Positions 60,469 to 64,000 of a stretch of 64,000 nt of DNA are shown piece after piece; within the stretch, counting starts at the first letter, position 1, and every line of letters begins with the position of its first letter. The notes beneath the pieces are model-generated. The model did not search any database, had not been told where the DNA came from, and saw only the letters and a program-made list of their open reading frames with translations. The DNA is taken from NCBI GenBank assembly GCA_026708505.1, contig JAPOUU010000108.1, positions 1-64,000 on the forward strand, in the 5' to 3' direction. Position numbers and translations under genes: made by a program. This DNA comes from Hyphomicrobiales bacterium. Lineage in GTDB: Bacteria > Pseudomonadota > Alphaproteobacteria > JAPOUT01.

Positions 60469-62891
60469 GAGCTGTCGCCCTGGCGAGTGAGAACTTCACG
60501 TCTTCCCATGTGGTTTGGTTCGGAAATAATTCCCTGTTCTTGCATTTGCTCGATGATGCGGGCGGAACGGTTGTATCCGATGCGAAGCTTGCGCTGGATA
60601 TAGGATGTGGATGCGTATTTTTCATTTTGAATTAGCGCAAGCGCCCGATTGTAAAGATCCTGGTCCGGGTTGTTGTCGTCGGCCGGCGCGAAGAAATTGT
60701 CGACGCCGTCCTCGTCGTTTTGCTCGGTGACATCAAGGAGATAGTCGGGTGCGCCTTGTTGTTTGAGATAGCGCGCCACCTTCTCGACATCTTCGTCGGA
60801 AAGGAACGCGCCGTGGATGCGTTCGATGCGCCCGCCGCCGCTCATGTAAAGCATGTCGCCGCGCCCGAGGAGTTGTTCGGCACCCTGTTCTCCGAGGATG
60901 GTGCGGCTGTCGATTTTGGAGGTCATCTGGAAGGAGACGCGGTTCGGGAAGTTTGCCTTAATGGTGCCGGTGATGACATCAACGGAGGGGCGCTGTGTTG
61001 CGGTAATCATGTGGATGCCCGCGGCCCGCGCCATTTGAGCGAGGCGCTGGACGGCGATTTCGATTTCTTTGCCGGCGACAAGCATGAGGTCCGCCATTTC
61101 ATCAACAATGACAACGATGTAGGGCATGGTCTCAAGGGCGAGTTCCTCTTCTTCGTAGAGCAGTTTGCCGGTTTCGGCGTCCACGCCGGTTTGAACGGTT
61201 CTGGTCAGATGCTCGCCTTTTCTCTCGGCTTCACGGATCCGCTGGTTGTAAGTTTCGATGTTTCGCACGCCGAGCTTTGAAATCTTGCGGTATCGATTTT
61301 CCATTTCCCTCACGAGCCACTTGAGCGCGACGACGGCTTTCTTGGGGTCGGTGACGACCGGCGTCAGCAAATGGGGGATATCGTCGTAGACGGAAAGCTC
61401 GAGCATTTTGGGATCGATCATGATGAGGCGGCACTGCTCGGGAGTGAGCCGGTAGAGCAGCGACAGGAGCAGCGCGTTGATGGCAACGGATTTCCCCGAA
61501 CCGGTCGTTCCCGCGATCAGCAGGTGCGGCATTCGCGCAAGATCGACGACAATGGGCTCGCCCGTGATGCTTTTGCCGAGGATGATGGGAAGTTTCATTT
61601 TGCTGCCGGTACCGGCGAACGCGGTGCATCCGAGCAATTCGCGCAAGGCGACGAGTTCGCGGTGTTCGTTCGGCAACTCGATGCCGATGGCGTTGCGTCC
61701 GGGCACGACGGCGATGCGAGTCGAAACGGCGCTCATGGAGCGTGCGATGTCATCGGCCAGTCCGATGACGCGCGACGACTTCACCCCCGATGCCGGCTCG
61801 AGCTCGTAAAGCGTGACAACCGGACCGTTCCTTATATTGATAATTTTGCCGGAGATGCCGAAGTCGGCAAGCACGCTCTCGAGCAGCGATGTTTCCTGTA
61901 AAATCTCCTGCCTGGTTCTTTCGTGCCTGGCGGCGTCTTCGGTTGCCTCGAGGAGATCCAGGGGCGGAGCCCGGTAGCCGTCCTTTCTATTCTTCTTGTC
62001 GAATTCGAGGCCCGTTTGAACCGCCGCGCTGATTCTCGTCTTGCGGCGGATGCTTGAAGCCCGTTTGGGTTTCTCGGCAACCGATTCGCGCGATTCGCGG
62101 TTTTGTCCAATAATGTCGTTTTCTTCGAACTCCTCAAGGGCGAATTCTTCATATTTTTGCCCTTCGTCAAAAAATTTTTTCCAACCCGCAATGGTTGCAT
62201 TGGCAATGCTCCTAAGAAGCCTCCGGCCCCGACTTTGATTCGAAGCCGTAAAATCCAGTTTTTCCGCCATTTCCCCGTAGTTTTTCCCGGTTTTGGACGC
62301 GGGAGAGGAAGGAGAAGTGCGAACGGGCCAATCCATAGCGAAGGCAAGGAGCAAAATTGCGGCGCTTCCGGCGATTATTCCGATGACACCGTTGAGCAAG
62401 AGGGTGGATTCGATGTAGGGATTGAGGGCGGCTTCGAAGGAGGCGACTAGGAAGCCTCCGATGCTCCCGCCGACGCCCGCCGATGTCGCGCCCCAGTTCT
62501 CCGGCGCGAGCGCCAGGGTTGCCGCGACGAAAACCGGCGCTACGGCACAGGAAGCGATGCGCCAAAGGATTCCCTCCACCGGGTCATGGCAGAGCATTCT
62601 CCATCCCCACATTGCCAGCGGAATACAGAAGAAAAACCCCGCGTATCCGAGATATTGGTAGGACAAATCCGCCAAGACGGCCCCGCCCTGCCCTAACGGA
62701 TTTTGCACGTCCGCCGAGATGTCGTGATTCCAACTGGGATCTTGCGGCGACCATCCGATCAGCGCCACCAGCACGGCGGCGCAGACAGCCAGTAACCCCA
62801 CGCCTATCGCCTCGTTCAGGCGCTTGCGCAGAAATACCCGCACCGCTGTCGGGAGCCATTCGATTCGCGTAGAAGACTGGGTGAAAGCCAT
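60465..62891 (-). CDS. ftsK: DNA translocase FtsK
   Basis: This 808-aa septal DNA pump clears chromosome ends during division. Four or five N-terminal membrane helices lie within the first 200 residues, followed by a linker of about 130 residues, short for the family. The RecA-like motor has Walker A GTTGSGKSVAIN and Walker B IVVIVDEMADLM, plus ATQRPSVDVITG. A C-terminal winged-helix gamma domain (SYIQRKLRIGYNRSARIIEQM) should read KOPS sites. Confidence 0.95.
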   Translation of the reverse strand: MAFTQSSTRIEWLPTAVRVFLRKRLNEAIGVGLLAVCAAVLVALIGWSPQDPSWNHDISADVQNPLGQGGAVLADLSYQYLGYAGFFFCIPLAMWGWRMLCHDPVEGILWRIASCAVAPVFVAATLALAPENWGATSAGVGGSIGGFLVASFEAALNPYIESTLLLNGVIGIIAGSAAILLLAFAMDWPVRTSPSSPASKTGKNYGEMAEKLDFTASNQSRGRRLLRSIANATIAGWKKFFDEGQKYEEFALEEFEENDIIGQNRESRESVAEKPKRASSIRRKTRISAAVQTGLEFDKKNRKDGYRAPPLDLLEATEDAARHERTRQEILQETSLLESVLADFGISGKIINIRNGPVVTLYELEPASGVKSSRVIGLADDIARSMSAVSTRIAVVPGRNAIGIELPNEHRELVALRELLGCTAFAGTGSKMKLPIILGKSITGEPIVVDLARMPHLLIAGTTGSGKSVAINALLLSLLYRLTPEQCRLIMIDPKMLELSVYDDIPHLLTPVVTDPKKAVVALKWLVREMENRYRKISKLGVRNIETYNQRIREAERKGEHLTRTVQTGVDAETGKLLYEEEELALETMPYIVVIVDEMADLMLVAGKEIEIAVQRLAQMARAAGIHMITATQRPSVDVITGTIKANFPNRVSFQMTSKIDSRTILGEQGAEQLLGRGDMLYMSGGGRIERIHGAFLSDEDVEKVARYLKQQGAPDYLLDVTEQNDEDGVDNFFAPADDNNPDQDLYNRALALIQNEKYASTSYIQRKLRIGYNRSARIIEQMQEQGIISEPNHMGRREVLTRQGDSS

Positions 62892-63051
62892 CCGCCTCTC
62901 TCCGTTGATTTACCTGCGCGAACTATATGGGGAATCGATGGGTTTGTCGAGTTTTTATTTTTGAGAAATTCTATTTTGTGGAAAAGTTTATGTAAAATAT
63001 GAAATGTAATATATGAGAATTTGTATTCTATATCGTTGAAAATAAACGAAT
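62892..63051. other. AT-rich gap upstream of ftsK
   Basis: This 160-base stretch is markedly AT-rich from 62950 to 63055 and contains a small hairpin (AGAAT, four bases, ATTCT near 63017). It presumably holds the ftsK promoter and the end of the hisN transcript, but I cannot pick a clear -35/-10 pair. Confidence 0.4.
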
Positions 63052-63846
63052 TTACGAGTTCGATAATATTTCCAGGATGGCGCGATGAAGTTGAATATTG
63101 CCCGCTGCAACGGTGTTGAATTCACCTCCGGTCTCGCATGAAAGAGGATTTCCGCTCCAATCTGTAATGATTCCACCCGCGCCTGCGACGATGGGAACGA
63201 GGGGCAGCACGTCGTAGTAGCGCAGGTCGGCCTCAACGACGGCGTCCGCCCACCCTGCCGCCAGGGCGCAGTAGAGATAGCAATCGCCGCCGAACCGGCG
63301 CATTTTCGCCTGTTTGGCGAGGTTTTCGAAGGCCCTGCCGGAGAACATAGCAGGATCGGTCGCCCCCAAAACCGCCTCCCGGATATCACGGCAATCGCGT
63401 GTTTTCAGGGGCGTCCGCACGCCCTCCCTGATTCGAAAACTCCCCTGCGACGAACCTTCGAATCGCTCCCCCACGAACGGCTGGTTCATAATGCCGAGCA
63501 ACGGCGTATCGCCGTCATATAGGGCGATAAGCGTTCCCCACAAGGGCAATCCCATGACGAAGGACCTTGTCCCGTCAATGGGGTCAAGGATCCACCGCAT
63601 GGACGCCTCCGCGTTGGTGACGCCCTGCTCTTCTCCGAGAATCGCGTGGGCCGGGAAGCGCGCCCCGATCATCTCGCGCATGACGGCTTCCGATTCCCTG
63701 TCGGCTTGCGTAACAGGGTCAAAGCCCCTCTTCCCTTTGCTCTCAACCGCCGCCGCCTGCCGGAAGTATCGTTGAACGGCCTTCCCGGACGCTTCGGCGA
63801 GTTCGTGCGCGAAGGCGATGAATTCATTAATGTTCGCGTTTGTCAC
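63052..63846 (-). CDS. hisN: Histidinol-phosphatase / inositol-monophosphatase family
   Basis: This 264-aa Mg-dependent phosphatase has the family metal motifs ILGEEQG, LDPIDGTRSFVMGLPLW and a C-terminal WADAVVEADLRYYDVLPLVP. The version of the motif DGTRSFVxGLP is typical of HisN-type histidinol-phosphatases in alphaproteobacteria, which would supply the substrate for HisD at the other end of the window. An inositol-1-phosphatase role cannot be excluded by sequence. Confidence 0.88.
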   Translation of the reverse strand: MTNANINEFIAFAHELAEASGKAVQRYFRQAAAVESKGKRGFDPVTQADRESEAVMREMIGARFPAHAILGEEQGVTNAEASMRWILDPIDGTRSFVMGLPLWGTLIALYDGDTPLLGIMNQPFVGERFEGSSQGSFRIREGVRTPLKTRDCRDIREAVLGATDPAMFSGRAFENLAKQAKMRRFGGDCYLYCALAAGWADAVVEADLRYYDVLPLVPIVAGAGGIITDWSGNPLSCETGGEFNTVAAGNIQLHRAILEILSNS

Positions 63847-64000
63847 GGGAGCATTTTACGAGGGCTTCTCGTGCGCGACAATCCCTCAAATACATTCGGC
63901 AAGAAGCCTGTCGAGTCATCTGAAAGTGCGCAAAGCGTCCAACGTCACCCTTAATACTATTTAAAGCAGAGTAAAATAGATTAAATAACAAGTATAACGG
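63847..64000. other. Window end without recognisable gene
   Basis: About 150 bases upstream of hisN, AT-rich at the end. A short plus-strand ORF (63646-63954) overlaps hisN antisense and has no coding signals. Confidence 0.4.

Noticed and set aside
62940-63060. AT-rich stretch as a replication origin
   Set aside because: No cluster of DnaA boxes (TTATCCACA-like) is present and no dnaA, dnaN or parAB gene is nearby.

Overview
The window reads as chromosomal DNA of an alphaproteobacterium. The evidence is gene order as much as gene content: murA–DUF2948–hisD–UPF0262–phosphatase, ntrY–ntrX–trkA, a fused ispDF followed by pgpA, DUF2066–hdaA–ppk, ftsK–lolA, and metG–tatD–MBL hydrolase are all arrangements I know from that class. 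I cannot name the genus. Genes are tightly packed and usually overlap by ATGA, GTGA or TTGA, so most operons look translationally coupled. I see no transposase, integrase, phage gene or CRISPR array.

Layout. 1-372: a tRNA-Thr(GGU) gene on the minus strand, interrupted in its anticodon loop by a compact group I intron. 373-6103: the murA–hisD operon, ending in a class III aminotransferase; hisD carries a 90-bp tandem-repeat insertion. 6104-7776: an AT-richer island with three related small coiled-coil/membrane ORFs and a small secreted peptide gene with its own promoter. 7777-12881: a polyamine-type ABC importer (potD, potB, potC, potA) with a Rieske oxygenase gene inside it. 12878-19607: rlpA, dacA, tmk, holB, metG, tatD and an MBL hydrolase. 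19757-27522: ntrY–ntrX–trkA–trkH–hflX on the minus strand. 27602-36825: ispDF and pgpA, then ispE, a TPR protein, ppk, hdaA, DUF2066, a DUF4389-like protein and a rhomboid protease. 36899-44259: cbiB, hemB, a nuclease-fold membrane protein, tRNA-Lys, cyclophilin, coaD, gyrA and ssb. 44522-47449: uvrA. 47580-56913: a nearly complete set of corrin-ring genes. 56867-63846: GST, gshA, maf, infA, lolA, ftsK and hisN.

How the genes fit together. CbiX, CobI/CbiL, a CbiG–CobJ fusion, CobM/CbiF, CbiD, CobK/CbiJ, CobL/CbiET, CobH/CbiC and CbiA cover early cobalt insertion through cobyrinic acid a,c-diamide, and CbiB lies about 10 kb away. The presence of CbiX, CbiG and CbiD, with no CobG, CobF or CobN in view, points to the oxygen-independent (early-cobalt) route. 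The Pot transporter, Rieske enzyme and aminotransferase may form an uptake and catabolism module for a polyamine or quaternary amine.

The observations most worth checking are the group I intron in tRNA-Thr(GGU), the repeat insertion beside the zinc site of HisD, the triplicated coiled-coil/membrane ORFs, and the small secreted peptide with a dyad between its -35 and -10 boxes.
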